A stretch of 64,000 nucleotides of DNA from Owenia fusiformis (GCA_903813345.2 CAIIXF020000010.1:30930828-30994827), one strand, 5' to 3'. Shown: positions 24,575-37,370, numbered from the stretch's first letter. The notes: generated by a model not told the origin, from the letters alone. Numbers and translations are program-made.

Positions 24575-24800
24575 TAGTAGCCCCGCCCCCACGACGGGTA
24601 CCGGCGACAGTTTGGGTAAATCACTTCTGACCTACGCGCTGACCTTACACCAATCAGCGAGCTTGAAGAAACATACACCAAATGCGTTCTAATTAAATAT
24701 GCGCATGTCATTGGTCAATTTCGGGCTCAACGATGACGTTAGAAGGAATGACCATATAAAGAACGTCGGTCAAATTTGGCCGACGAACACTGATTGGCGC
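24575..24800 (+). promoter_or_regulatory. Promoter-like cluster: GC box, CCAAT boxes, CRE, TATA
   Basis: Within about 220 bp lie a GC box (gccccgccccc, about 24581), CCAATCAG (about 24650), an inverted CCAAT (cattggtc, about 24710), a CRE-like atgacgtta (about 24731), a TATA-like ccatataaag (about 24751) and another inverted CCAAT next to an E2F-like word (gattggcgcgg, about 24791). Ordered in this way they form the best candidate core promoter in the window, reading rightward. Any transcript would run into the transposon at 24894. No coding exon downstream was identified. Confidence 0.4.
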
Positions 24801-24893
24801 GGTGAGTTCACAGGTTTATTTTAGTTTGAAAGAGTGAAGACGAAGCTCTCTTTTAAGAAGTGAAGTCAAACGAATGCAAAGGGTAGTTTACTA

Positions 24894-25986
24894 CAGGGTG
24901 GTCCAAAAAATTGGAACATTTGTTAATTGAACACAAAGCCTTTATTTTCCCTCTAAAATGCACAAAAAATTCACTGAGCATAGTTCAGTCACTCATATCT
25001 CTGATGTAAAGTTTATAGGTGCAAACCACAAAGTTAATGCATTAAACTAGTCAATGTTTGATATGGCCCCCTTTTCTTAAATATACACTTGTCACTTTCG
25101 CAGCTACTTTTTCAAGTATTCTTTATTTCAAAGCTTTAATGAACATGTTGATTGCTATACACATTTTATAAAATCATATTTAGTTGACATGAGATAAAAA
25201 CATCTATGGTTTACTGGAAGACTATTGTGTTATTGTCAATTTAAGAATACCCCAAAACAATTATTTTTATTTAAGAGTAGGAAAGAAAGAACAGTTCAAA
25301 GGTGAGTGATTGCATAACCGATACAGCTACTAAACTGACAAAATCATTGTTTCCACTTTTCAGTAGAGGGGACACTGACCAGTTATTTATAAGGCTTTAT
25401 TAAAGACCACCTCTAAGCACACATAACATATCATTTGTGTTCTGGGAAACTCCTTTATGATATTGATATCCATATATTTATATATTCAATGAATATTATT
25501 CATATTAGAAGCAGAAAGGAGAGGGGGTTTATTTACCAGCCAAAACAGACTGCCCTGGCCTCTTTCTGGAGAATATTCGATCAGTAATATATCCAACAAT
25601 AGCCATCAAAATATGCTTGATACCCCTCAATTTGGGTAAAATAATGTTGAATATGTTCATATATTTGATCTGACTTTCCAAGGCAAACATATAAGTAGTT
25701 TGTTTATGCTGAATTTTTAATCAAGATGGCTTGGACAAAATCAAACAAACAGCAAAGTGAATGATTCATTTCAAAACTCCCAGGATTCAACTTGTAATTC
25801 AGGAGAAAGGGGGTCATATCAAACATTCTCTAGTTTAATGCATTAACTTTGTTGTTTGCACCTATAAACTTTACATCAGATAAATAAGTGATTGAACAAT
25901 ACTCAGTAAAATTGTGGTGTATTTTAGAGAAAAAATAATGATTTTGAGTTCAATAATCAAATGTTCCAATTTTTTGGACCACCCTG
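24894..25986. mobile_element. 1.09-kb element, long inverted ends CAGGGTGGTCC, TA duplication
   Basis: Left end CAGGGTGGTCCAAAAAATTG and the reverse complement of the right end are identical over the first 29 bases or so, and similarity continues for about 185 bp (for example aaagtttataggtgcaaac, aagttaatgcattaaacta, tgtttgatatg). TA flanks both ends. The interior of about 700 bp has no transposase motif. A non-autonomous Tc1/mariner-superfamily element is the best reading. Confidence 0.85.
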
Positions 25987-25988
25987 TA

Positions 25989-26465
25989 GTTTAATAATAA
26001 TGTTCTAGAAGGTCAATGATTAATGAGTCATTCAGTTCAGTTCTGTTTACAAGACATCGTGACCTTGACCCTTATAATCAATTATATTCAATTATGATAA
26101 AGAATAACTCAACATCTATAAGCACTGATTACAAATTAAACTATAGGTGAATATAAAACAAAATGCTAATATTATATAATGACACTGTCATAGTTAAGAT
26201 TTATGATACTGAACCTTAGTAATATTATAAAAGGCAAACACAAAAACGATAGGTTTTTTATACAGAAACCTCAAGATCCACACAATTATCATTTATAACG
26301 TTGACGACTGGTGGAACAAATATTTGGACACATTTTATTGAATCCAGGAAGATATCCCGGATGACATACGACATAGTATCGCCAAGACAAAAATAAGCAT
26401 TTCAATCCAATGCATGTTACAGCCACATTGGAAGTCGAATATGACGTAGATATGTACAGTATATA
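25989..26465. other. Intergenic between two related transposons
   Basis: AT-rich. Short minus-strand frames (26289-26541) have no recognisable motif. Confidence 0.5.
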
Positions 26466-26467
26466 TA

Positions 26468-28107
26468 CAGGGTGGTCCAAAAAATGGAAACAATAACAAT
26501 AACCTTAACATGTAATAGCAGATAGAGTTGAACTTGCACATTCAGTATTAAAAGTTCATTCTGACACTAATTTTATTTTGATTGATACATTTGAAATAGA
26601 TAACAATTGTCTTAAAGATGAGTGTTATTTGCGATTGATTTGCGGTATGGTTTGGGGTATCGAACCTTTTGACCAGTTGCGATTGGAACGTCTTTCAATT
26701 TACGATTGCGTTGCGCTTACAGGCTTAAAGGATGATGATACAAGTCCTGATTGTGATTCGCAAAAATTGGGTTGCGTTGTGGTACGTTTGCGAATCTGTG
26801 ATGCGACGAGCGGATGAGGAGGCATTTTAAGCTTATCAACGGTACACAATTAATTGATATATCGTAACTGCACAGTACTGTACTGAATCAAATATACTCA
26901 TTTATTCAAAAATATGCAAAATAATGGAGTGATGACGTCACAATTAATATGCACATTAGCTAATTTGGATAAAAGTAAGTTCCAGAACTAGAACTTTTAA
27001 TTCTCTTTAATTTAATATCAATTTCATCAAAAGGAAACATTTTCTGCTTATCAACACCATATGTTTGTGGTTACTATGGAAATGGGCATTTTAGACACAT
27101 TCAGTCCATTTTTCATAATTTCTATATAAGCAGATCTTAAAACTAGGAATCATGAGCTTCTTGACCGTACCAAATTCATTCATATGTTGTCACTTCAAAT
27201 TACCGTACTGAAATAAATATACTCATTTATCTAAAAATATGCAAAATAATGCAGTTATGATGTCACAATCACTATTTTGCATAAATGTTATTTTCAAAAA
27301 TGGAACTTTTCATTCTCTTTAATCTGATACCAAATTCATCAAAATCGGAACAATTTCAGTATAGTTATGCATAAAAAATATTTTCTGATTATTAACACTG
27401 CAATTTTGTGGTTACTATGAAAACGGGCATATTAGACTCATTTTGGCCACTTTTTGTAATTACTTTCAAGTGAATCTAAAAACTAGACACTACAAACTGT
27501 AACAAATTCATGAATATGTTGTAACTGTACATTACTGTACTGAAGTAAATATATTCTCGTTTATCAAAACATATGCAAAATAATACAGTGATGACATCAC
27601 AATTAATATGCAAATGAGTTAATTTGCATAAATGTTATTTTCGAAAATGGGACTTTTAATTCTCTTTAATTTGATACCAATTTCATTAAAATCGGAGCGA
27701 TATTAGTAAAGTTATACATAAAAACAATTTTCTGCCTATTAACACCATACTTTTGTGCGATCTATTGCTTAGAGCCTCATCTTGTTTGAAAATGTGATGA
27801 TTCCAAAATGAGCTCATATCAGAATGGTCCAAAAACAACATACATTTTTGTAACTGAATCATCCGATATCAACGTCTGCGACAACCGCATATTGGGAGAA
27901 CTAACAGAATTGGTTTATCATGAACCCCTTACATCTACTCAATACCTTACTAAGGATAGAATTGTTGAGAAGTGAAATTCATTGTCTCAACATCGTATCA
28001 ATGATGCTATTAATCTGTTAGGCCAAAATTGAGGGCTACAATGTTTACGTCAAAAAAATCAATATTTATTTTTGAAATACGAGTGTCCCATTTTTTGGAC
28101 CACCCTG
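26468..28107. mobile_element. 1.64-kb element, CAGGGTGGTCC ends, TA duplication
   Basis: Starts CAGGGTGGTCCAAAAAATGG and ends in ccattttttggaccaccctg, its inverse, with TA on both sides. The same first 17 bases end the element at 24894. The interior is dominated by three diverged direct repeats of about 330 bp. A 79-codon frame at 26578-26817 shows no transposase motif. Confidence 0.8.
26866..27770 (+). repeat. Three diverged direct repeats, about 330 bp, inside the transposon
   Basis: Marker blocks tactgaa.taaatatactc, aatatgcaaaataat, tcacaatta, cttttaattctctttaat, tctg..tattaacac and tttgtggttactatg recur in the same order from about 26866, 27198 and 27526. The last copy is shortened. Confidence 0.8.
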
Positions 28108-28109
28108 TA

Positions 28110-29628
28110 TATAAATTGCCTATTTAGGGGTTCGGGAAAAGTTATCAGGTGTGGATTGCATTATTCAACTACTTGTCCGAAAATCTCTCTCGAAATGCAT
28201 TATCTATATGAAGTTCTATCACGAAGCCAGTCACGTTCACATAAAACATAATTCAAAGTCAGCTCTGTAACGAATGAATAATGTGAGGGATTTGTGTAGT
28301 ATCAAATAGTCATTTAGTTCATAAAGAAATAATTACTCTTTCTTGAATAACACTACGTCACACTCCCGGTCGACATCCGGGTCTCTTGAATAAATATGGT
28401 GATCCCCGTCTTACAGAACAATTGTGCCACGGGATCTATTTATGATTATCATTTTCAAATTTGTACCAAAACTAAGATGGTATAGTTGTTAATATCCAGA
28501 TGATTGGGCGACCTAACATATTAATTTCTTAATAAAGAATGAATACGCGTCCCTTCATCCTTATTTGAGTAATAAACCGTAGTTATACAAAATGAATTGG
28601 TAAAATTAGTATCAGATATTCACTCTTAGTGTCATTCCTCACATCACTTACAAATAATTGCAATTGATCTTTCTAAATAGAATGATACATCAAATACCAA
28701 GAATGTAGATTTGAATTGATAGGAGACCAGATTTTTGAATCGAATTCTAAATTCCTCCTACATTAAGCCTACTCCTTTCTAAAGTGTACAAGGCAATTAC
28801 GAGTAGGTGAACACCGGGTTTTCAGATAATGCTGAATTCAATTTAGTGTTTGGCACTTTAAAATGTGAGGTTTTTGTTCTTGACGCGTTTCGGACTTTAA
28901 ACTAATAGTGAATGGGCACATCTATATGATTATTGATATTTTTCGGTTGAAATGACTTTGGCTGTGCTTTCTAAGAAAATAAGATTGATGGCGTGCAAAT
29001 CCTGTCATTGGAGAGGTTAAGCTAACGATGTTTTTCACAACGTAACCATGAACGCAAAGTACAAAAATTAACAAAGGAATGTATTGAGCGCTCATAGTTT
29101 TATGCGCGCTTAGTCTACTTCAGGTACTCTTTCAGCTTCAGAGTTTCGGGTTTAGAACGGGAGATTTGAAATTTGACGTTGGGTCAACGGGAACCATTTT
29201 ACTCGTGTCTATTGAACACTATGCTGTCAATTTTGATTTCGATGCACAGTTGAATTCTTGCTGAACACGATGATGTATGTCATGCATGATTTAGCGCCAA
29301 AAACCTTACGAAACGAGCTCGTTTAAAATATGTATTAGAAAACCAGCTATAAAACCGCATCAATGACATACTATAGAATCATTACACGCTATGGTGTAGT
29401 CTAAACAAACACTGGATTTGAACGGCTATTTATATGAGAAGGCTACATGAATTTGTATATGGTCGAGTGATACGTACAGATTCAGTTTCGATTATATATG
29501 CAAAGCTTAACCTCTCCAATATATCATATACGTTTCGAATCATTCATGCGAATCACTAACTAATGGGTGTAATATGTATTTTCGTGAAGTATTGCCCTAT
29601 CATGTCTTGATGGTTCAGCAGAAAAAAT
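28110..29628. other. Intergenic, no gene seen
   Basis: No supported frame. A CRE-like tacgtcac lies near 28349 with cccggtcgacatccggg next to it; no further promoter elements. Confidence 0.5.
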
Positions 29629-29699
29629 TATATCGGATGTCCTAAAAAAAGTGCATCGCTTTTTCACAAGTGCTTCGCCTTTTTGGGACACCCGATATA
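29629..29699. repeat. 71-bp palindromic mini-element
   Basis: tatatcggatgtcctaaaaa and, reversed, tatatcgggtgtcccaaaaa face each other, with an inner pair gtgc.tcgc / gcttcgcc. The 65-codon frame starting at 29651 runs out of this palindrome and is not considered a gene. Confidence 0.7.
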
Positions 29700-29868
29700 G
29701 ACGAATCTGTCAGATTGCGATTGCTATCTTGAATATTCCTACAATTGGAATCAGATTTCATGAAGAGGGGGTAGAGATGGAGATATTACGAAATGATGTC
29801 AAAAGACCATTAGTGTCATATCCAATTTTATACCCCGCTTCCTTGTAATACACCTTAGTTACATTTGT

Positions 29869-29962
29869 CGTACGGAGGGCGTGCGTCGACCGCAGATCAA
29901 TTAAATCAGTGTATTTCTGCGGCGAGCGTAGGCAAACTACGCTCGCCTTGCGTCCTCCGTAC
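29869..29962. repeat. GC-rich double palindrome
   Basis: Outer arms cgtacggagg and cctccgtacg enclose a perfect 11-bp stem, ggcgagcgtag / ctacgctcgcc, with the 5-nt loop gcaaa. The block is CpG-rich in an AT-rich setting. Sequence right of it (30000-30060: cgccgtagaaattataactc, ggagttataatatttg) has a diverged relative at about 30815-30860, so it may be one end of a larger element. Confidence 0.65.
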
Positions 29963-29993
29963 GGCGTATCCAGTTTTTTACAGGCCGCAGGGT

Positions 29994-31199
29994 CGCCGTA
30001 GAAATTATAACTCGGAGTTATAATATTTGTTCATTTCTGAGGTCTCCGTAGGTATTTTATGATCAGTTACACATCGCTGATCAATGAAAAAAATTCCAAT
30101 GCTTTATCAAGATATTAGTCCCTATTTGTAGCTAATTGCTTTTGATTTGTTTGCCACTTTGCATGATGATTAATATCATACTATAGCAAAGAAGATTGAT
30201 GATGTCATGTTGCATCTATACCTAAGGAATGAATGAAATACATTCTGTATGGCAAATCCAACTCGACCATTGGATAATGTTTTAAAGGTACAGGATTTTA
30301 GAGCAAAGTTATAACTTACACCCGCCACAGTTTTGACAAATACTAGCAGGCCCGGTGATCGGAAAAGTGGGACGGAGCGGGAGGGGTCGGACTAGGCGAT
30401 TCCTGCAGGAAAATTAATAGAAAAACTAATAGGTGCAGGGTGTAGTAAAAGAAATATGTTAGGTCTTCAAGGATTTTTAAGAAAGGCGCAACGCAACGAA
30501 CATGCACACGTCAATGTTTTTGCAACAAATCAAGCAACAATGGTCTACACGGTAACAAATACTTGGACGTTAATACAAGTTACGTTGTCATATCAACATT
30601 AATGCCATTGCTGACTTTGGAAAATAAGTCTACATACGTTATACAAAAATAATCGAAAATGATTAGAATGGGACCGAGTGGTGGGGGGGGGGGCTGAGGG
30701 GGGAGTAATATGACGACTAAGGGGCAGGATCAATACGTCCACATGGGGACCGTTGGGCAAGTCTGATGCTACGTCAACTTGGCAAAGGCTACGACTTGTC
30801 TAATTTCTATGACATCCGTAGAATTGAAATTGTAACTCAGTGTTATAATATCTCCGACGATTGTAAGAACTGAGATACACCGTCGATTTTTTCAAACTCG
30901 TTATGTGGCTATGCCTACGTTTAATCATCCACGTTGCACAAATTGGATTTCAAACGAAATCCACTGTTTCATCACCGCATTGCGTATGCGTAGCCAAATA
31001 TACTATAAAGGCTTCGAGACGTGTTTTGCTTTACGTCTATAGTAAAATCCCGCTATCACAGCAAAAGGGTGAATATAAAAAGTGGATCCTTGAGGCAGGA
31101 TCCATACAGGATTTGCTGCATAAATAGTTTAGAAATGAATCCTGACTTCAGGAATCACGCAGGATTCATATAGAAATGAATAAACGCAAGGAGCACACG
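29994..31199. other. Intergenic; possible interior of a GC-ended element
   Basis: Related blocks at 30000-30060 and 30815-30860, and a poly-G run near 30681-30692. The 74-codon frame at 30903-31127 shows no motif. No transposase seen. Confidence 0.4.
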
Positions 31200-31275
31200 C
31201 GTCTCGAACTCGCAACCCCGCGGTCACGGCCCCAATCGCCTAGCCTTAACGTGCTGGCGCTCAAGCCAGTCGATC
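31200..31275 (-). mobile_element. Degraded tRNA-like SINE head
   Basis: The minus strand reads cacgttaaggctaggcgatt, then ggggccgtgacc, then gcgagttcgagac. This resembles the D-loop to B-box part of tRNA-derived SINE heads, but A and B boxes deviate from consensus and the cloverleaf is incomplete. May instead be chance. Confidence 0.35.
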
Positions 31276-31436
31276 TGACTAGAGGCTGCAGATGTTAAAG
31301 TGTTTATCGTACGGTATATATAAATAATTGCGACTCCCGTTGAATGAACTTCATCATAGCATAAGGAAATGAATTAGAATATAAAAATACAAATAATCGT
31401 TTGTTGTTCTTAATAAATCACACTTCAGTGAACGTG

Positions 31437-31700
31437 TTGTTTCGGTTTCGATCAATTGAACTCTATATTCATGAGCCTACGATGACGTCTACATAGGCAC
31501 ATTAGACTACATGAATATAGAGCTGGTTACGTTCACTCTTGTAATTATGAATGAATAGTTGACGATGTTTAGGCCCCCATGAGTTCACTCAGAATACATT
31601 TTGAGTAGAGCTTATCACGCCCACTCCTGTAATTGTGAATAAATAGTTCACAATGTTTGGGCCCCCTGATTGTGTTCACTCGGAATACGTTTGAAGTAGG
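31437..31700. repeat. Inverted word plus two tandem units of about 85 bp
   Basis: ctctatattcatg and catgaatatagag are inverted about 40 bp apart (31460-31523). Next come two direct units (31531-31612 and 31613-31700) sharing gtaatt.tgaat.aatagtt, gatgttt.ggcccc and ttcactc.gaatac. Confidence 0.6.
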
Positions 31701-33145
31701 CTAAAACCAATTTGAATTTGAATTGTGTCTCCTCTATTCACCGTGACAGAGCTGCGATTCGCGAGCGATTATTACAACACCTGAGTGAACACGCCCAATA
31801 ATACCTCGCTTACATAAGGTCAGATTCACACTGTATCGGGGCCTTGGCGATGGGAGTATTATGTGGATTTAATTTTTAACACAAAACTAATCCCTGGCGC
31901 CCTTGTGATGAAACTGAGCTTATTTTGATCACACAACAACTTCATGATCATGACAGAAATTTGAAAGTTCGCGTGGCTTGCGCAAATTATATATATATTG
32001 ATATTATTATTATCATTTTTGTTTAAAACACTTCCTTTTACTCAATTTAGAAATATGCCTGGTTTGCAATATTTCGATTGATTGGTGCAATACGGGATGT
32101 ACAATTAGATTACTCTTGTACATCAGAAATACATTGCACGTAGGCTTACTTTAGATCGCGCGTGAAATCTAGGTTCAAGGCCATTTTCTCTCTTTCCAAG
32201 GAGAATAAATATAACAAAATTCAGATGGGCATTTTTATACTTCTTTATTCGTCCATTATAGTGAAGTCTTGGGGTTGTTACGCCTGTGCAGCATCTATAT
32301 TGATTCAGGGGAGCACGTTTTATATAATTTCGATAGGAAAAGAAAATTGATATACAGTGCAATAAACTCTTTAACGGTCAGACACACCAGAGGAAGCACC
32401 CTACCCCTTTTCCCTTTGACACTAGTGCTTATATATTTCTAAATATACACACGCTGCTCGACTGTCCTTACAACAATCCAGGTGGACGATCGAAATCATT
32501 AAAGGTATCTTGTAAAACAGGTATATTAAAGACCAACTGTGCTTATTATTGGTATGATAGAAGTATTCTATAAATCACGCAATTACAATGACGCAACGAT
32601 GAGTCATGCGTGATTCGATTGTGATTGTAATTTAGGAAAAGATAGTGGGGTTTATAGGAAAGGTAAGGTGGCATGGCTGTGTTCGTATATTCACTATTTT
32701 TCAAATTGATTCATCTTTTATGATATTTTTTCCTTATTATTTCACATCTATTATAATTTACCAGGAGTAGCAATTTCTACAAAGTATAATGATACTAAAG
32801 AATCCCGACTATTCTTTGATGTAATACGCACTGATCAAACGTATTCATTCCAAGCTAATAATCATTACATCGCATGTTCTCATCATTACTAACAAAAGAA
32901 AAATTCATCATTATCATGAATCAAGAGATCCCATTCTTCTTAGCCATGTGTCTGTGAACCAGATAGATGCGATAAGTAACAGAATGGAAATCGATAAGGG
33001 AACATATAATTTAAAAAAGTACCAGTTGTTATCATAAGCACACTTCTATTTTCGCTTTATATTATACTTTATTTATTATTATGAATAATTATTGATCATA
33101 ATATTGTATGTTGAAGTGTCTTCTGAGATACATCTATTTTTTCTC
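31701..33145. other. Intergenic, no gene seen
   Basis: Overlapping 62- and 79-codon frames on both strands near 32123-32362 lack motifs. No repeats recognised. Confidence 0.5.
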
Positions 33146-33288
33146 ACCTTTAACTCAACCCTGGGTTTTAGCTCATATTGGCTCAGGTTCGAATCGAATG
33201 CTAGATATCTATTAGAACCTTTAACTCAACCCTGGGTTTTAGCTTATATTGGCTCAGGTTCGAATCGAATGCTAGATATCTATTAGAA
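33146..33288 (+). repeat. Near-perfect tandem duplication of about 71 bp
   Basis: Two copies of a unit starting acctttaactcaaccctggg, followed by ttggctcaggttcgaatcga and atgctagatatctattag. They differ by about one base (gctcat / gcttat), so the duplication is recent. Confidence 0.85.
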
Positions 33289-33419
33289 TAGAATAACATT
33301 GATTGGTATAAAAAGGTAGAATCTGTGATTAGCTGTGTCTGGTTGGAGGGTCTGGTGTCTACTGTCTTGGGCTTTGGAGAAGGAGTCTGGGGTCTTATGT
33401 TTACAGAATGGCATTACAT

Positions 33420-33552
33420 CAATATTGGTTTTACAATACTGGTTTTACAATGTAATGGTTTTACAATACTGGTTTTACAATGTAATGGTTTTACAATATA
33501 ACGGTTTTACAATATAATAGTTTTACAATATAATGGTTTTAGAATATAATGG
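33420..33552 (+). repeat. Minisatellite, ggttttacaatataat unit
   Basis: About eight copies of a 16-19-bp unit (tggttttacaatactgg, tggttttacaatgtaa and tggttttacaatataa variants). The first copies alternate two lengths, the later ones are uniform. Confidence 0.85.
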
Positions 33553-35458
33553 TGCTGGTTAGAGAAATAGAATTAAGTTAATAAACACTGAGTTTGTAAT
33601 CTTGAGCTAAGGCTGAAAAGAAGGACATTTACAATTGCATAATAAACCCAATCAAATATTGCTAACATATGCTTTTATTTTGTTTGTTTATCATCCATCC
33701 ATATCATTATATAAGAATCACACCCTTTTATATTTCATCCATGGTAATCAGTGTATCAGGCACATGTATTATATATTAAGACGAGGTCAATGCGATTAAA
33801 CAAATACGTACTTATACTTATTAAGTAATTAAGTACTAATGCTGCAAAAATTATAAATAGCTCTTCTTGCTCTCATCTTGATCCATGCTGGTTGCACTCA
33901 GATTGCACAACGATTGTTCAAATACAGGCTGAAATACAGAAGTCGATGTGGTATTAGGGCTTTATTAAAATGCGTCCAATAAGAAATGCCTTGAAATTCA
34001 CCGCCTTCAATTAACCCTTATATGGTAAGGGGTTGGGGGTCAGATGGCCGTTTTAAAAACATAATGTGGTGTTGCATAAGTGATATATTAAAATGCGTCC
34101 AATAAAAATACCTTGAAATTCACTGCCTTAAATTAAAGTCGTCAGTTAATAAACTTGTAATAGGTATTGATAAGATCTTGGTAAACACACCCATTTAGAA
34201 ATCATAAAACTATGACATTGCAACAAGTGTTAAGAAAATAAGTTGTTAGCTTTATACGTTATTAAAAATCATATCCATAATTTACATCGTATGACAAAAA
34301 ACGAAATTGATATCTTTACATAAACAACATAAATGCTGATTTAGGCGGCGTGATGCAATGTGAGATAAAAGTTATTAAAAAGTATTTTCATATAAATCCA
34401 TGTTAAATGGCCTGTGTCTTGAAAATAGAAATCAAATCTCAAGCGGAATTAATCTAAATCTAAAACGGCAGAAGAAAACAGTTTCTAAGTTGTTCATCTC
34501 ATTTCAGGATTAAGATGACAAATGGCACATCTAAATTACTAAACTTGTTAAATTATGACACTTTTATGCTATTTACATGATAAAAAGCAGGTCTATAATA
34601 GGGTATCAATCATAATTTACATCCAGAAATAGGTAATTTAAAATGCGAACCTTAATGCAATTGGAAAATATGGGGCAGTTTTGTGTATAATTAGCAATTT
34701 AGATACAGAAAGTATTCCTCATAGAACAACTGCAAAATAAAGAATCGATCGCTTCATATGTTCTTTCATGTACAACCTTTTTGTAAGTCCTCCTCTCATT
34801 TTTTGTCCAGGCCTGTTAATTTTAACGCTGGCATAAACCATCTCTGTTTTACCATCATCTGTTATCGCAAACTACCCCTCAAACAAATCAGTCTAGATTG
34901 AATATATGAAATATATTATGATATTGACTTCAAACAATACTAATAAAGTGAACACAAAAACACCGATGAAACGCAAAGTGAAGCATTGGAATACATTACA
35001 CATACGAACGATGATACATGTGATGACAGTGTGATGCTACTTTCGTCATTTGAGATTAAAGAAGAGTGTGTTCAGACAGGCATGTGGGAAAAGACAGAAC
35101 GTCACAAGAATACAACAGTTCAACAGAAGACTGTATTGAATAAATAACTAGACGTTATGATACAACAGACCTAGAACTAATACCCGCTAGAAAGTAAATT
35201 GACTGTTATTCAAGAATAATGAGCAAAATGTACACAGATGGACATTGATTTACGATCTATTGTATCTAATATCCCCCCGAGTCAGTATCTACAATGACCA
35301 TGTACTGTGGAACCAATTAGACCGCTTTAGTAAGATTACACAAAATCGCCATTAATTTTGTATTCTACTTTGTTTACCACTTGTGTTACCTGCAATACCA
35401 CTTGCAATACCTGTTGGCTATATACTTTCCGTATGAACTACAATTGTGATAATAGTAC
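33553..35458. other. Intergenic, no gene seen
   Basis: AT-rich. A short block aaaatgcgtccaataa.aa, tgccttgaaattcac is repeated at about 33968 and 34091. No coding signal. Confidence 0.5.
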
Positions 35459-35559
35459 AATAACGTCATTTCTAAAGGCAATAAAGTGAAATATTGGACC
35501 GAGGGCCGAAGGCCCAAGGTCCAATATTTCACTATATTCCTCGCAGAAATGACGTTATT
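35459..35559. repeat. Hairpin element of about 101 bp
   Basis: Outer arms aataacgtcatttct / agaaatgacgttatt and inner arms gtgaaatattggacc / ggtccaatatttcac, with gggccgaaggccc at the tip, form a long imperfect hairpin. A related piece with gtgaaata.aggacca, agggccgaag occurs at about 36612-36640. Confidence 0.8.
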
Positions 35560-36900
35560 AGTATCATTACCACCGTTAACGACAAGGACTGAAACAGCAA
35601 GAAAATCTTACGCATTGAACGATATCTAATTTCCCGGGGAAAATTGCCGGTCCAGAATATATTCTAGACCGGTCCATATGGACCACCACTATGACGTCAA
35701 ACATTTCTCAGGTCGATATAGTAAAATCAATGCCTTCTAAACTAGCACTAAAACCCCTAGAACTGGCCCGGCAAGGTGGTAATAATGGTAGATCCTCCTC
35801 TTTTCGAGTTGAAGAAAAGCTTTAAGTTGGACCTGATAGGATCAAAGATAGGAACAACATGTAATTCAAGTTGGTGTACATAGCATCTACACATTTACAT
35901 TTACCCATTTAATTCGGCTATTAATAGTCATTTCTTTTCCACCTATAGAAATTGGGGTCGTAAGCCTATGTAGAGTAAAACACGCTACACGAAGGTAATA
36001 GAAATCAAAGAGAGATGAACTCTGAAGACTCTCAAATGAATCTGGATCTCTTGCAGTAGACTCAAATCTTGGTCTAGACCAACTAAGTATTCGATCGAAG
36101 ATTTACTCGAGATGTAATTAAAACAAATTGACATTTAAGAAAATATTGTTTGGTTAAGCAGAATATTGATCTTAAGACTGATGGCCGTTGAATATCAAAG
36201 ATTCTCCCATTGAGTTCCAGATGTCTTGACAAGGCCAAGGTTTGTCTAGTGCAAGTAATCGATCAAAGGTTTTTAACATAATTAAAATTAATTTAGATTT
36301 AAGATAAGATAAAGAAACAAAAGTGGAAATTAATTAAATTTAACCAATTTCGAATTGATGAATTATTTAACTATTAGTTTATTAAAATACGGAAACAATA
36401 AGCAATTTGACCTTGACCGATTTCACACGAATGTCCACTTATAAATACGATACACAGCTGTTATGACAGATTTTTTCTCATTTCTCAAATATTACCTTTA
36501 TGATCTATTACATCTATTACATCATAAAACTTGCGGTTAACCCGTTGCGTTCTGATTATATAACATTGCACTTATTGCGAATATATCAAAAACTCATTTC
36601 AAAGGGCAATATAGTGAAATATAGGACCAAGGGCCGAAGTTGCCCGCTGAAAAAAGGTTATAAGTATTATTACCACCTTATATCCAGAGCTGAAATAGCA
36701 AGAACGGACTGCCACTGAACGAAAAGTATACGGACTGGACGATATCTCATTTTCCGAGAAATATTGAATTATCGGGCTGAAATACTTTGGCCTACCACTA
36801 TTACTTCATATATTACTCTGGTAAAAGTAATTGTTAAGTCTTCTAAAACAGTACAAATATCCTTTGAAAAAAACTGGCAAGGTTATCATACTAATATGAT
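35560..36900 (+). repeat. Pair of diverged direct repeats following hairpin sequence
   Basis: 35560-35790 and 36660-36895 share attattaccacc, ctgaaa.agcaagaa, cgatatct, gccttctaaa and actggc.cggcaaggt-type blocks in order. With their hairpin fragments they are two copies of one dispersed element, the second degraded. The stretch between is AT-rich and has no gene. Confidence 0.55.
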
Positions 36901-37370
36901 ATTTGTTATAAATTAGAAACAGCCAAGAGATATTATATGTAGCAATAAAACTGCCATTATTATGTCTCAAAGTAGTAACGACAATGCCTCTAATATCATC
37001 AAAATGCCCCCACAGTAAAAACATATGTTTACAATTGGTTTAACTATTCTTTTATTGCTGTTTTGTTGGTACTAAAAGGGAATATGATTGCTTTCAAGAT
37101 TTGTGAGGATGAAGATAAAGAGTACCTTACAATAAAAATATCTAAAAAAAAAGATACAAGTACAATAAAAACAGACATTAAAACAAACAAACAATAAAAT
37201 GTATGATAATTAAAATACAAATACAAAGAAACGCATGAAACATAATAAAATCACCTAATAACGAAATACAAAATAAGTTTATCCATATGACAAATACAAA
37301 ATAAAATGCAAAATGTCATTACAAGAGATATAAATACAATAGAAATACACAATACAATGTACGAGGGTTG
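36901..37370. other. Intergenic, no gene seen
   Basis: A-rich with repeated caaatacaaaataa-type words near 37190-37350. No coding signal. Confidence 0.5.

Noticed and set aside
26578-26817. 79-codon frame inside the 26468-28107 transposon as a transposase remnant
   Set aside because: No DDE, HTH or other transposase motif could be seen in any part of it.
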